Assembly (NCBI RefSeq): GCF_963259705.1
Contig: NC_081852.1
Location: 59,954,859-60,018,858 of the forward strand
From: Myotis daubentonii
Lineage: Eukaryota > Chordata > Mammalia > Chiroptera > Vespertilionidae
DNA length: 64,000 nt
Reading direction: 5' to 3'
The position numbers were made by a program, and so were the translations under genes. This document shows, in pieces, positions 54,130 through 64,000 of this stretch; within the stretch, counting starts at the first letter, position 1, and each line of letters begins with the position of its first letter. Below the pieces are notes generated by a model. That model did not search any database, was not told where the DNA came from, and saw nothing but the letters and a program-made list of their open reading frames with translations.

Positions 54130-54700
54130 TAAGGAAACGAACAAACCAAAACATAACAAGGCGCATGGGCAACAACTGGAAATAATAAACAGCATCGGAC
54201 TCAATAAAATACTAGATTCAAAATGTAAAATAATCATGTTTCATTGTGTTCCGAGCGCAAACAAAAGAGACACGCAAAATATTAACAAAGCACAGGAGAT
54301 GAATGATCACGCAGATCTAAAAATAAACAGAAAGACAACTTTAACAAAATAAAAAGGTGACATTAAAACGCATGGGGTTACAGCAGATGCGGAGAGAACT
54401 GGTGGACGGGCCATAGACCTGGAGGAAGACCGAGAGTCCCGCGTGGAGAAAGGACGGAAAACACGAGAGAAATGATGAGTGAGGTGAGGAAGGCTGGCAT
54501 GCGTGTAACGGAAGCTTCAGGGGGGGATAAAGAGATGGAAGAGGCGCTATTTGAAGATATAATGTCCACGATGCTTCCAGACACAGGAAAGATATATGGC
54601 ATCCGAATCAGAATCACAAAAACAGTGAATCCCAAAGAACAAACACCAACAAAGTATCCGTGAAAGCCGATCACAGGAGAAACGCTCGTCAACAATAGGG
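54130..54700 (+). mobile_element. L1/HAL1-like ORF1-region relic (plus)
   Basis: A-rich DNA with ORF1-like words: CTGGTGGACGGGCCATAGAC, ACCTGGAGGAAGACCGAGAG, GAAGATATAATGTCC, then CAAAAACAGTGAATCCCAAA and GAACAAACACC, in the order expected for L1/HAL1 ORF1. Broken frames. Assignment to HAL1 rather than L1 is uncertain. Confidence 0.55.
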
Positions 54701-55254
54701 TGCCCGGAGGTCAAGGTCCCAGTCCAGACAGGGGCACCCAACAGCGCCCAGGAAGGCGGGTGGGGCAAAGGGTGGAAGGAAGTGCCACAGCACCCTCTGC
54801 ACACTGAACACTCCAACCCCTGAACCGCCGCGCTGGTGATTTCTCAGCCTCCTATGAAGGTGACACCAACACAGCCTCAGGGCCCGACTGCTTGCTAACT
54901 GGAGCCCCACCGCCAGATGGTGCTCTGGAGAAATCCCGGAGGACCCCCAGCCCCAAGGTCAGCTGACAGGAGGAGATCCCCGCCTGTGGAAAGGGGTGAG
55001 GTAGGGGAGGGGGCCTCGGCCACCTCCCCCCACCCCCATTCAGGGCCGAATCCTTTGCCCTCTCCCCCACGTCCGTCTCTGCAGAAGCAATGAAAGTGGG
55101 CTGTGCCCTCATCTTGACAGGGCACCCTCACCCGCTCCACAGTCCAGCCCTGACTGAGCTCAGCGGGGCCCCGAGCCCCCTGGAGTGTTGCGGGCCCGCC
55201 AGGAAGGCTGCCTATGACAAGGCCCGCACCTGAGCCAGGCCACCCTGGCGCCCA
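54701..55254. other. Unassigned G+C-rich DNA
   Basis: Nothing recognised. Confidence 0.4.
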
Positions 55255-55400
55255 TTTGTCAGCGAAAACCTGCAGCCGAGAGCAAAGACAGAGCGTTTTG
55301 CTCAATTGAGAGTCTACTTGAAATTAATGGGGAATAAATGCTCCCAATTCAAACCTTTCCAGGGACAATTTTCATTAAGCCCGGGCTCAGCTTCATTTCT
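55255..55400. other. Unique island, candidate regulatory element
   Basis: Contains GCTCAATTGAGAG, CTTGAAATTAATGGGG and CAATTTTCATTAAGC in repeat-free DNA within G+C-rich flanks. Candidate conserved noncoding element; untested. Confidence 0.28.
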
Positions 55401-57699
55401 GATCCACTGCCGCGAGGAGGAGCAGCTGCCGGGCGCAGTCACCGCGAGGGAAGTGCCGAGGCCACAGGCTTTACAAAGATAATACCCTCTGACAGTCACA
55501 GGGAGGAAAGGGGCGTCTGCGAATCTGATGAAGTGTGATCGCCGGGCGCGGGCCCTCCGACCCCTGGAAGCTGAGTGGAGGTCGTGGGGACATCCAAGCC
55601 ACCACACACCTCGCCGTGACTTTCCCGTGGACAAGGGTAGCCTGGCCAGCAGGGGAGCAGGGAGGGGTGGACGGCCCCCCGGCAGCAGGACACGGTGCGG
55701 GTCCCCGCACAGCTAGTGTGCGGCAGCGTGCGGCAGGCTGCTGCGGGGCGGGGGGAGGACGATCTCCTTCGGCTCGTCCCACGTCCAGTTGTCTGGCTCC
55801 GCATCCAGCACAGCCGGGACTTGGGGTCGGACACATGAGAACAGGAGCTCCCACAACTTCATGCAAGTTTACAAGCGGCGGGGGACGCAGTGGGTGGGGG
55901 GGTCAAATACCCACCAAACCGCTTCCCTCTAACGGTGACAGGAAGCCGCTTTAACACGCAAGCAGTTCTGTGTGAACTACGCCAGAGACACCAACACAGC
56001 CTTGGGCAGTGACACTCAGCTGCCACCCCCTTCCCCCCTCCCCCCCCCGCCACGCACACCACGGGGCGTGGTAAGCCCTGAGCCTCCCGCACCCAGGGCT
56101 GCGCCTCTCACACTGAAGGAAGGAGTGTGGCGTGGAAACACTTGATGAGCTGGATGGATAAACAGGTGAGTAGATTTTTAAAACATGTTGGCTGGACAGA
56201 TGGACGAGTCACCTCAGTGTCCACCATCCCATAGCTCACAGGCTCTTACGAGAAGCTCCAGCCACCAGGTCATCCGATACCTGACTCTTGATGAGACCGG
56301 TTGCTTGAGCCCACTGGCCAGCGATGTCAGAGCCCGCGCCTGGCCGGGGACCGCGCTGACCCTCTGGCCCTTGGCGGGACTTGCTACTCACAGGTACCAC
56401 TTGGGTCCTGGCCAACACACTCACAAGATATCCCTGAACCGGAAAGCCCGCAGCACATGCCGCAGGTTTTCATCCGCCTCGTTTTTCTAACACGTATTTA
56501 ACTAAAAAGAGCAGACGACTGACAGATGCGACCATGTGATTCTGCAAGAAGCTTAGGGATAGTGGATCCCACGGATGAGCTACGCCAGGGACCCGGCCCC
56601 AGCGCCCACGGGGCATGGAGCCCTGAGGAGGAGCCACTTCGCAGAGCCTGGCTATCAGTGGGTGTCCACAGGCGGCCCCGTCTGCTCGCTGGGGACTGTC
56701 TTAGAGGAGGGGGACCCCTCCCGAGGTTCTGAGGTCAGTGTCACTGGGGAGCCAGATGATGGGGACTCAGGAGAGTCCTCCTTTCCAGAGCTTCTTTCAC
56801 ATAAAAATGTCACGGGAAGGTGCTGTGGCATCAACGTGGTGACCCGGCCTACCCAACCGCCCTCCCGCAGGCCCAGCGGCAGGAGTGGGGCCTTCGGGAC
56901 AAGGACTCCTTTTGCCCGGGATGCGCCCCCCACGGCCCACAGAAGAGGGAGTGGCCTGGGGTCCTTACCATGGGCCTGAGGCACCGCGTCCGGGTGACAC
57001 TGACAAACGGAAATCTTGCTGTCGGCCCACACAGCTCCGTGGAGAAGCCTCTCTGGGTCAGCCGACAAGGTGGCCACCAAGGGCCACCAGGCCTGGTGCA
57101 GAGTCCGGGGGCAGCAGGTGAGTGCCACACGGCGGGGGGGGGGCAGAAGGGGAGAGGAAGTGGGGGGAGAGGGGTGCAGGGCTTCCTTATAGACCCACCA
57201 CGTCCGTACCCGAAACGCTCTGCTTGGCCCTGCAGAAAGTTCACATTCAACTCCACCTTAAGAAACAGAAGAGGGTTTAGGAGGACGCGGCCAAGGGCAC
57301 TGGAGCACAAGGGCGCGGGAAGCCGGCGGGGCCTGAACTGCCGCCTCAGCCACTCGCAGGTTTTCCTCCCGTCGCTCAGCGAGACATGTGAAAGCGGGGA
57401 TGCCCAGGACCCTCCCGCTTTTAAAAATTCCCAGCGAACCAGTCGCTCTCGACAGTGGAAACACGATTCATTCGTGGCTGGCAGTCCGGTCTGAAAGGCA
57501 CCGCGTTTCTATCCAGCAGAAGCAATTCTTGGTGTCTTCGGGGGAGGGGTGTGGAACTCAAGGGCCACCCGCCCTCTCTTCACACAGAGCTCTGCTCCTC
57601 CATCAGGCCAGGGGTGAGCGGCCTCTGCCCGGGCGCCCGGCTGATGCTCCCCTCCCGGGAGACACACCAGCAGGTCCCAGGCGTTGGGGCTCTGGGGAC
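55401..57699. other. Unassigned G+C-rich DNA
   Basis: No gene or repeat family recognised. Overlapping open frames on both strands (up to 224 residues at 56820-57494) have no family features. A G-rich block lies at 57134-57174. Confidence 0.4.
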
Positions 57700-58030
57700 C
57701 AGCAGCGAGGTCCCATTTATTTATTGGACAAATTCAGGGCCTCATTTCTTACAAGGATTCGCAGGGTCGGGACCTCCCTGAATTACTTTCCGACAGGAAT
57801 TAGTATGGAAATCAATGCTCTCTCTGCTGTCATGTTACCAGCCTTGATTTGGAGGCAGGTTGCAATCAGTTTGTATTTATTTTGGGAGCTCAGCTTGGAC
57901 CCGTTGGTATTTCTGCAGAACCTGTACCCTCGGAGGAGACACTCGATTTCCATGCGGAGATGACGCGATGGAGCTAGAAGAGCCCCCTCTCCTAATCAGT
58001 CTGATTGGAAATTCAACGGAACTCAATGCG
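57700..58030. other. Unique island, candidate regulatory element
   Basis: Repeat-free DNA with CATTTATTTATTGGAC, CCTGAATTACTTTCC, AGTTTGTATTTATTTTGG and CCTAATCAGTCTGATTGG, an abrupt A+T-rich change from its flanks. One of the better enhancer-like candidates by eye, but still inference. Confidence 0.32.
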
Positions 58031-59098
58031 CCCTTCAAGAGGGACCCCCCTGGCGTGGTGTCTGCAAGCGCACAGATCACACAGCTGCAGTGCCCACAGA
58101 CAGGGAGCCGCCGCCCGCCCCGAGCCAGACCCTCGCAGCCCCCGCCTCTTCGATCGGTGCACAGTGAGCAGGTAGAAGCAGCACCCAGCACCCAGCACCC
58201 TGGGTGGGCCTGCTGTCCCATGGCCGGAGCCTGGGCCAGCGCCTCCTGCTGGACATGGGAACCAAGTACGGGCTCTCCATTTGCAGGTAAGTCAGAGTGA
58301 CGCCCGGTTGCCATCACACCTTTGTGGTATTTCCTCTCACACTTCTCCCAGTTGTATCTGAACTGTGACAGTTACCTGACGAATGCCCGTTTCTTTTGTT
58401 TGTTTCTATTCGTTTTGATGCCCCTCTTCCCCCAACAGGTGAAGGTCTGTTATGGCAGGAACCTGTCTCCTTAATCCCGTTATCCTAGCAGGAATGCCGT
58501 GCCAGACATTGAGGACATTCAGGAGCAGTGGTGAAGGAATCGATCCATCAACTGATGAATGAATGAATGAATGAATCAATCAATCAATGTTCTATTTTCT
58601 CTTTGGGGCAGTCGGTGGCATCATCAGCGAGAACGGAAGGCAGGGCGCTTTCTCTCTGATGTAGTTGTCCGTGTTGGGATACAGTTACATGGGTTCCTCT
58701 TACGACCTCGATGTGTTTGGATCCCAGAGCTAACTGTCCCCAACAAGGCCCCGTGATGGTGGGCGCCGCGCCAGACTCACCCAGAGCAGACTCCACAGCC
58801 TGGACAGACCCCGTCCTCAGTCATCCTAGCGGGGGGGGCGGGGGGGGGTGACATGGTGGCCCACCTGGGCCCGCACCCAACGGCAGACTCTAAACTGCAC
58901 CGGAGCCCAGGCCGCCCCTCCCCACAGGGCACACGGCACGCAAATCCCTCCACAGGGCGTCCAGAAAGACATCCGCAGAAGAAGGGCCTCGCTCCAAATT
59001 CAAAATGCTCTCAGCGCCAGGGCTCGGTGCGTCTGAGGGACAGTCTGCTGTGCACAGGGCCCAGAGGAAGTGGTCAGTGTGTGCTTTCTCTGCACATG
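58031..59098. other. Unassigned DNA with an AATG run and a G-run
   Basis: AATGAATG/AATCAATC array at 58553-58588, possibly an L2 tail. A G8-C-G9 tract lies at 58831-58848. Otherwise nothing recognised. Confidence 0.4.
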
Positions 59099-59425
59099 CA
59101 CACCACTCACAGCTTATCCACATACCACACACCACACACACAACATGCACAACACACAAATACACAGCCCAACACACATGCAGCACAACATACACAAGAT
59201 ATACCCACAACACACATATATACACACAAGACAACACACAACACAGCATGCAACACACACACGACATAACATACCTATCCACGTACAACACAATATACAT
59301 AACACAGCATATACACACAACACACAAACATTCATAAACACATATATGCACATGACTTGCATACAGTAAACATGACACATACATACAACATATAAAGACT
59401 CACAACTATACACACACAGTGCGCC
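59099..59425. repeat. Degenerate CA-rich tract
   Basis: Over 300 bp of ACACA/CAACA/CATACA words with strong strand asymmetry (plus strand nearly free of G). Open Thr/His-rich frames on the plus strand and Cys/Val-rich frames on the minus strand are artefacts. Confidence 0.95.
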
Positions 59426-59639
59426 CTGAGCAAACTCAAATCTAAAAGCACAATGTTGAAGTTGCATCAATCCCCCCATCCCAGGAGTGTACGTGTGGGC
59501 TGTGCATGGTGACTTCCTCCCGGGGAGGACAAGGTGGACGGAGGAGTAAGCGTAACTTGACAGTGGAGACACCCGACAAACACGACCTTGGCCAGGTGGT
59601 CAAGGTCAGCATCCACAGCAGTAAGTCATGTTGACAGCC
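59426..59639. other. Unassigned spacer
   Basis: Unique DNA; nothing recognised. Confidence 0.4.
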
Positions 59640-60105
59640 CGTATCCTTGATATGATGTGATAAAAATGGCACTTTCTCTGTGGTTTTCCTTCTAAAACCA
59701 CAAAACCCCGATCTAGTCCTGAGAAAACATCAGACAATTCCCAATGGGGTGCATCCACAAATAGCTGCTCCATACGCCTCCAGCTGTCAAGGTCACCAAA
59801 AAGAAAGACGACCGAGAGACTGTCACAGCCACAAAGAGCCTAAGGAGACAGGAGACAACATGAAATGTGATATCCGAGGTCGCGTCCAGGGACAGAAAAA
59901 GGGCGTCAGGTAAAAACTAAGAAGGTAAGAATAAAGCATGGACATCTATAATCACGTGTGCTAGTGATGACGCACGCACCGTAGAAAAGTCAGATGCTAT
60001 TAACAGGGGAAACTGGGTGTGGCATAGGCCGGGGCACTCTGTATATTGCTGCAACTTTCCAGTAAATCTAAAACTCCTTTAAAATTAAAATTTAATGAAA
60101 ACTGA
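59640..60105 (+). mobile_element. L1M 3' UTR relic (plus)
   Basis: Ordered L1M 3' UTR words: GATATGATGTGATAAAAATG, AACCCCGATCTAGTCCTGAG, AAACATCAGACAATTCCCAA, AAAGAGCCTAAGGAGACAGG, GGTAAAAACTAAGAAGG, GGGGAAACTGGGTGTGG, GTAAATCTAAAACTCC. 5'-truncated and noncoding. Confidence 0.75.
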
Positions 60106-60274
60106 AAATACTCGTTTGCTGTGGGTGTTTTTGGACCCATGTCCTCCTCCTCCTCAGCCTGGCCGGAGCACGGGGGCCCACTGACTCCATTCTCCGTTTG
60201 GCCCCTTGGAATTTGCAAGCTGGCCTCTAAAGGGGTCATTATAGGTTCAAACAGCGGAATAGGTTGCACATTCA

Positions 60275-60873
60275 TCCTATATAATAAAAGCTTACTATGC
60301 AAATTATTCTTCTGAGAGTTGGACTGCTCACTATGTCGTGTGCTGACCACCAGGGGACTGCCCCTGGTGGGGCACAGAACATGGCGGGCATCAGTAGAGG
60401 TGCTGCTGGCCCCAATGGGCCCCGACAAGAGCGGGACCGCGGCAGGATGGTGGAGCAGGTGAGCGGGTGGCACCAGGCCAAGGTGGGTGCGAGCAGGGGC
60501 CCAGTCACCCCACAGATCACCCCGCAGATGGTGACCAGCAGCGGCAGGGGGCCCAGCCCTGATCAATCGCCCCATAGACAGCGACCAGTGGTGGCGGCGG
60601 GCAGGTGGGGCCGCTGCCCAGCTCCCAGGCACTGAGAGAGCCAGGCAGGGCCCCAACCCCAATCGATACCCCCGCCCTCCCGCAAGGGATGGTGGAGCAG
60701 GTGAGGGGGCGGCGCCAGGCCATGGCGGGGTGCCAGGCGGGGCTGTGTGGCTGCGAGGCTGGGGGTGTGAGCTGGGGCTGTGAGCCTGGGGGCGCGAGCT
60801 GGAGCCAATCCCCGCAGGCACCCTGAGGGACCCCAGGCCACCCTGTGTATGAATTCGTGCATCTGGCCTCTAG
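60275..60873 (+). mobile_element. Complete HeliBat-type nonautonomous Helitron (plus), 599 bp
   Basis: Starts TCCTATATAATAAAAGC after host A (60274) and ends GCCTCTAG before host T (60874). Near the 3' end, GAATTCGTGC is a decayed hairpin. A perfect 10-bp inverted repeat, CCACCAGGGG-ACTG-CCCCTGGTGG, lies at 60347-60370. A 36-bp segment beginning GGATGGTGGAGCAGGTGAG is present twice, at 60445-60480 and 60687-60722. No Rep/helicase coding capacity, so it was mobilised in trans. Confidence 0.93.
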
Positions 60874-61586
60874 TGCCTCTGATAAGTAGTATCATTTAAA
60901 GTGAAATTGTCACGTCGTGACCAAATGCAGAATGAAATATCTAAATAGCAAGGCGTTCTGGACCCATCATCGCCCATTTAAAAATTCGAGAACAGGCCAG
61001 CTGGAAATCTTACCTATTTCTGTTTTCTTCCTCTTAAACTTGTATTTCCATTCTCCGCCCACAAACTTCATCCCCATGGAATCAATGTTTATGCAGAAAA
61101 TTGTGCCATTCATCATCCTATCATCCTTCTCTGCTCAGGAATATTGGTACAATATATATGTGTGTGTGTGTGCGTGTGTGTGTGTGTGTGTACTTTTACT
61201 TCTAGTGACCATAAGATGCTAAGTGATAAAAATAATTTTTGTCTGGGTTGAATTTTTCCACATTATTACAAGGGCACAATCAAAACAGCATAAATGTAAT
61301 CTATGTTTTGACAGATACACATCAAACAAAAAATGACATTGTATTAAAGTGCACTATCGAATGCAATGGGGCTGATTTTCCCAAATAGTCCATGAGTTTC
61401 TGGATGACTCTAGTACTGATTGCTAGATTGGGTTTGGGGTCAAAGACTGATTCTATTTCCATTTATTTTTATAGATGTATGAACTGAGAAAACTCGTTCA
61501 CCTAAAATGTGTAGATGAGAATGGAATTTTGGTATAGCGGTATTACTCAAAGCTTTGAACTTCTTCCAAGATACAGGATAAAAATT
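60874..61586. other. Unassigned A+T-rich DNA with GT repeat
   Basis: No gene. A GT dinucleotide tract lies at 61159-61191. The rest is A+T-rich and unassigned. Confidence 0.4.
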
Positions 61587-61596
61587 ACATAGCAAG

Positions 61597-61636
<40 letters not shown>

Positions 61637-61841
61637 GGCGCAACCCCCCCCCCCCCCCCCCCGCCTTTCCCCTTCCCCTTCTCCCAAGTGCGTTTTCCTT
61701 CCCTCTCTCTTTCTCCTAAGCTCTAAGGGCCCTTCCTTCGCATCTGTAACTTGTTTTCTTCTATGGCTCACTTCTTCTCCCTCTGTGAAAGTGAAATAAA
61801 CTTTTGCTTATTAAAAAGAAAAAAAAAAGGCACATAGCAAG
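61587..61841 (+). mobile_element. Unidentified retroposed insert with CT, oligo-C and poly(A)
   Basis: The perfect 10-bp duplication ACATAGCAAG flanks 61597-61831. The insert holds a CT repeat, TGTCTGGCGCAA, a C19 run at 61644-61662, a pyrimidine-rich body, GTGAAATAAACTTTTGC with AATAAA at 61795-61800, and an A-rich end 10-30 bp later. The poly(A) signal, A-rich tail and target duplication show L1-mediated retroposition of an RNA. The source was not recognised; the 3' part resembles a retroviral R/U5 or an mRNA 3' end. Confidence 0.75.
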
Positions 61842-62744
61842 CTCTCATTTAAATGAGCTGAAATCTCAGATGACAACTAGACTAGGTCTTCATTCCGTTT
61901 TGCCTGGAAACCCAGTCATTGGAACCATTTCACTTGCAGAAAAATGCAGCTCACCCCTTAGCACATCTGTTTTCCCAACCCGTCCGCCACCTCTCAGGTT
62001 CCCAACTGGTTGCTGGTCCTCGTCCCCAGGTGAGCGGCCAGGTAAGACCCAGGAGGGCAAGCGTCCTGCCAAGGCCCGCCTTTGCCATGCGAGGAGGGAG
62101 AAGGGCACAGCATCTCACAGAATGCACAGGGGAGGGAACACGGAGAGGCCTCGTGGGCAGGGGGAGGCGGGTTCCCAGGGTCCTGGGCCGAGCAGCGGCG
62201 TCGTGACCAACCTGGGCTCTGGGGCCGATGGCACTCGCTGGAGGCAAATAATGTAACCTCTCCAGGCTCAGGGTCACGGTCAGAGAGCGAGGGTCGTGGG
62301 AGGGCCGCCTGGGACTCTCCTTAGGTATGAAATCCCGTGGACGTGGACACAGCCCCACCACAGATCCCTGTTTCCACGAGAGGGGCAGTGGGTCGTCTGG
62401 GGGACCCGGCCAAGGGCGCCGCAGACCGTCACATGTATCTGCCCGACGTCTGACGCCTGCTCTGGGCCACGTCATGTCAAGGACTCGGCACAGCCCTGTT
62501 CCCGGGGAAAACGCCAGCACCTCCTGCAGACCCTGGAGGCAGAGCAGCAGGTAGCCACACCCTGAGAGGACGTGGTGCCCAAGGCTCCGAGGTGCCACCG
62601 CCCGCTCCTGCTCCTCCAGGGCACAGCAAAGGGCATCTGCTGGCAGAGCCGAGGCTGCCTGCATGGACGCCAGACATCCAGCTGGCCCGGAACGGAGGGC
62701 TGCGAGGGGAGGTGCTCCACCCCCCGCCCTCAGCTCCCCTGTAC
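61842..62744. other. Unassigned G+C-rich DNA
   Basis: No gene or repeat recognised. A 237-residue minus frame (61951-62664) overlaps other frames and has no family features. Confidence 0.4.
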
Positions 62745-62830
62745 TTAGGATGCCGACAGCGGGCTAATTACCACGTAATTAGAGTTTACCGTGAGCAGCT
62801 TTGTTTCTGAAATAAACTGCAGCCGTGGGC
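62745..62830. other. TAATTA-containing island, candidate regulatory element
   Basis: GGCTAATTACCACGTAATTA lies at 62763-62782, two homeodomain-type TAATTA sites 14 bp apart, followed by CTTTGTTTCTGAAATAAAC with a SOX-like CTTTGTT word. Candidate only. Confidence 0.3.
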
Positions 62831-63129
62831 TGGATCATATGCAGGAGGAACGGACACAACCTCCCTTCCAGGAGCGGGTCCCCTGAGGGCGGAGCGCCCA
62901 GCCCACACCCAGCCAGAGGCCGGCCCCTCGCAGGCCCTGGGCACACGCAGAGCTGGCCCTGCTCGAGGGAGCAGGAGCCTCAGGGCCACGGATTGCAGGC
63001 CGCAGACACAGCTCCTCAGGACGGACCCAGCCCCCGGGCGTCGCGCTCCTGCACGCCCAGGACCCTGGGAGGCCTCTCCAGGCTGACAGGTGGCCCGCGC
63101 CCGTTTTCATCGCATCCCAGGAGACCGTT
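62831..63129. other. Unassigned G+C-rich DNA
   Basis: Nothing recognised. Confidence 0.4.
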
Positions 63130-63670
63130 TCTGCGGTTGGAGGAAACCGATCACAGAATTGCCTTTCCCGTTGTAGTTGAGCTCCAAACGCCGTAACGGC
63201 TACCTTGAAAGCTCCCGGGGCTCTGTGATATTGCCTGAAAGAGCCAAAGGACAATTATTGACCAAAAACAGAAAGCAATTTATGCACGTGGTCCCTTGCT
63301 ACGGGGGCTGGCTCTCTTAACAACATCAGGCTGGAGGGGCAACAAAGGGGGATCGTTGGACGGTATTTCCGATGTCCTGCGCCCGCGTCTCCTGACAATT
63401 TTCGGCCTCTGTCTGTGCCCTACACGTGGCTCTGACTGCTAATGACGCTGGCTGCTTCCCGAGTTCCCCCAGAGTCGAGCATCGTAATTAAAATTCACAG
63501 CAGATGCTGCTAAAAACATGTAATCTATGCGCTGAGGAAAAACAGCAAAACAAAGAATTACACCAGGCCTGGAAGACTGTTCGAGAGAATTTCAAACAAT
63601 GAAGCAAACACACGGGAAAGGGACCGTGGAACTGGCTCGCTCCATCAATAGAATAAAAAGACCACCTCCG
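63130..63670. other. Unique island, candidate regulatory element
   Basis: Repeat-free, with GGACAATTATTGACC, AAAGCAATTTATGCACG, GCATCGTAATTAAAATTC, GGCAACAAAGGGG and CATCAATAGAATAAAAAG. It contrasts with the G+C-rich flanks. Candidate conserved noncoding element. Confidence 0.32.
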
Positions 63671-64000
63671 GGGAGGATGCTGGCCCCGGGCCCTCCGCTC
63701 GGGCTGGCGGGAAAGGGCCCAGCAGACCAGAGTCCCGCCCTTTGCCAACCATCACTCTAGACCCAGAAGAAAAGAGGAAGACCTGCGCTTCCTGTTCTCC
63801 CCGCCTCTGGCAGCAGGGGCCGCCCCCTGACTCTCCAGGTCACCGGCCTGCAGGGGCCCCAGCCCTGCATCCACGGGGAGGCGGCCGGAGACGGGCGGTC
63901 CTGGGCTCGAAGGCTCCTCTCGCAGGGCACCTTGTTCTCGGACCCGTCAGCCTGGCTGCGACACCCGCTGGGCCTGCTTGGGCAGCACCGGGGTCTGTGG
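63671..64000. other. Unassigned G+C-rich DNA at window end
   Basis: Nothing recognised; the sequence runs off the window. Confidence 0.4.

Noticed and set aside
60000..60821. 273-residue minus-strand frame
   Set aside because: It lies mostly inside the Helitron on the strand opposite its transposition polarity and has no Rep or helicase motif.

Overview
This window is mammalian nuclear DNA, almost certainly from a vespertilionid bat (Myotis, Eptesicus or Pipistrellus type). The evidence is the combination of repeats. There are ten tRNA-derived SINEs of the bat VES type. There are at least five rolling-circle Helitron pieces of the HeliBat kind, with 5' TC, 3' CTAG, and an A|T target at every end that could be placed except one, which is preceded by G. 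Three near-identical short hAT elements carry perfect 8-bp target duplications, and a solo retroviral LTR is present. Among mammals, Helitrons together with young hAT elements are a known hallmark of vesper bats. The species assignment is inference.

No protein-coding gene, exon or classical RNA gene could be supported. The long open frames lie in low-complexity tracts, in tandem repeats whose period keeps frames open, or in G+C-rich DNA without family signatures, so no CDS is annotated. The window reads as intergenic or intronic DNA.

Layout. 1-8 kb: a TCTCTG microsatellite, G+C-rich unassigned DNA, hAT copy 1 with a GT-rich tract beside it, and a 39-bp minisatellite. 8.0-8.8 kb: a complete solo LTR. 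8.8-15.2 kb: unassigned DNA with two enhancer-like islands, a large VNTR (11.08-11.83 kb) and one SINE. 15.2-16.2 kb: two minus-strand Helitrons 3 bp apart; the second contains an ancient MIR. 16.2-23.3 kb: unassigned DNA, a GGAA microsatellite beside a TTAATTGAT cluster, a 16/32-bp minisatellite, an L1 3' end split by a Helitron, and a 162-bp Helitron. 23.3-28.9 kb: unassigned DNA with hAT copy 2. 28.9-31.5 kb: antisense and sense L1 relics with three SINE insertions. 31.5-37.8 kb: unassigned DNA, simple repeats, SINEs and two antisense L1 relics. 38-51.3 kb: an A+T-rich, L1-dominated block with nested SINE, hAT and mariner-like insertions, an MLT1-type LTR and a tRNA-Ile 5'-half insertion. 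51-64 kb: G+C-rich unassigned DNA, an L1/HAL1 relic, a CA-rich tract, an L1M 3' end, a complete 599-bp Helitron, and an unidentified retroposed insert with a 10-bp duplication.

The most interesting observations are the MIR-containing Helitron, a CTCF-core-like word recurring in Helitron 5' ends, the tRNA-half insertion, the unidentified oligo-C retroposon, and a duplicated 169-bp block inside the large VNTR. All repeat identities come from recognising consensus features by eye, not from a database search. The A+T-rich islands proposed as regulatory are inference only.
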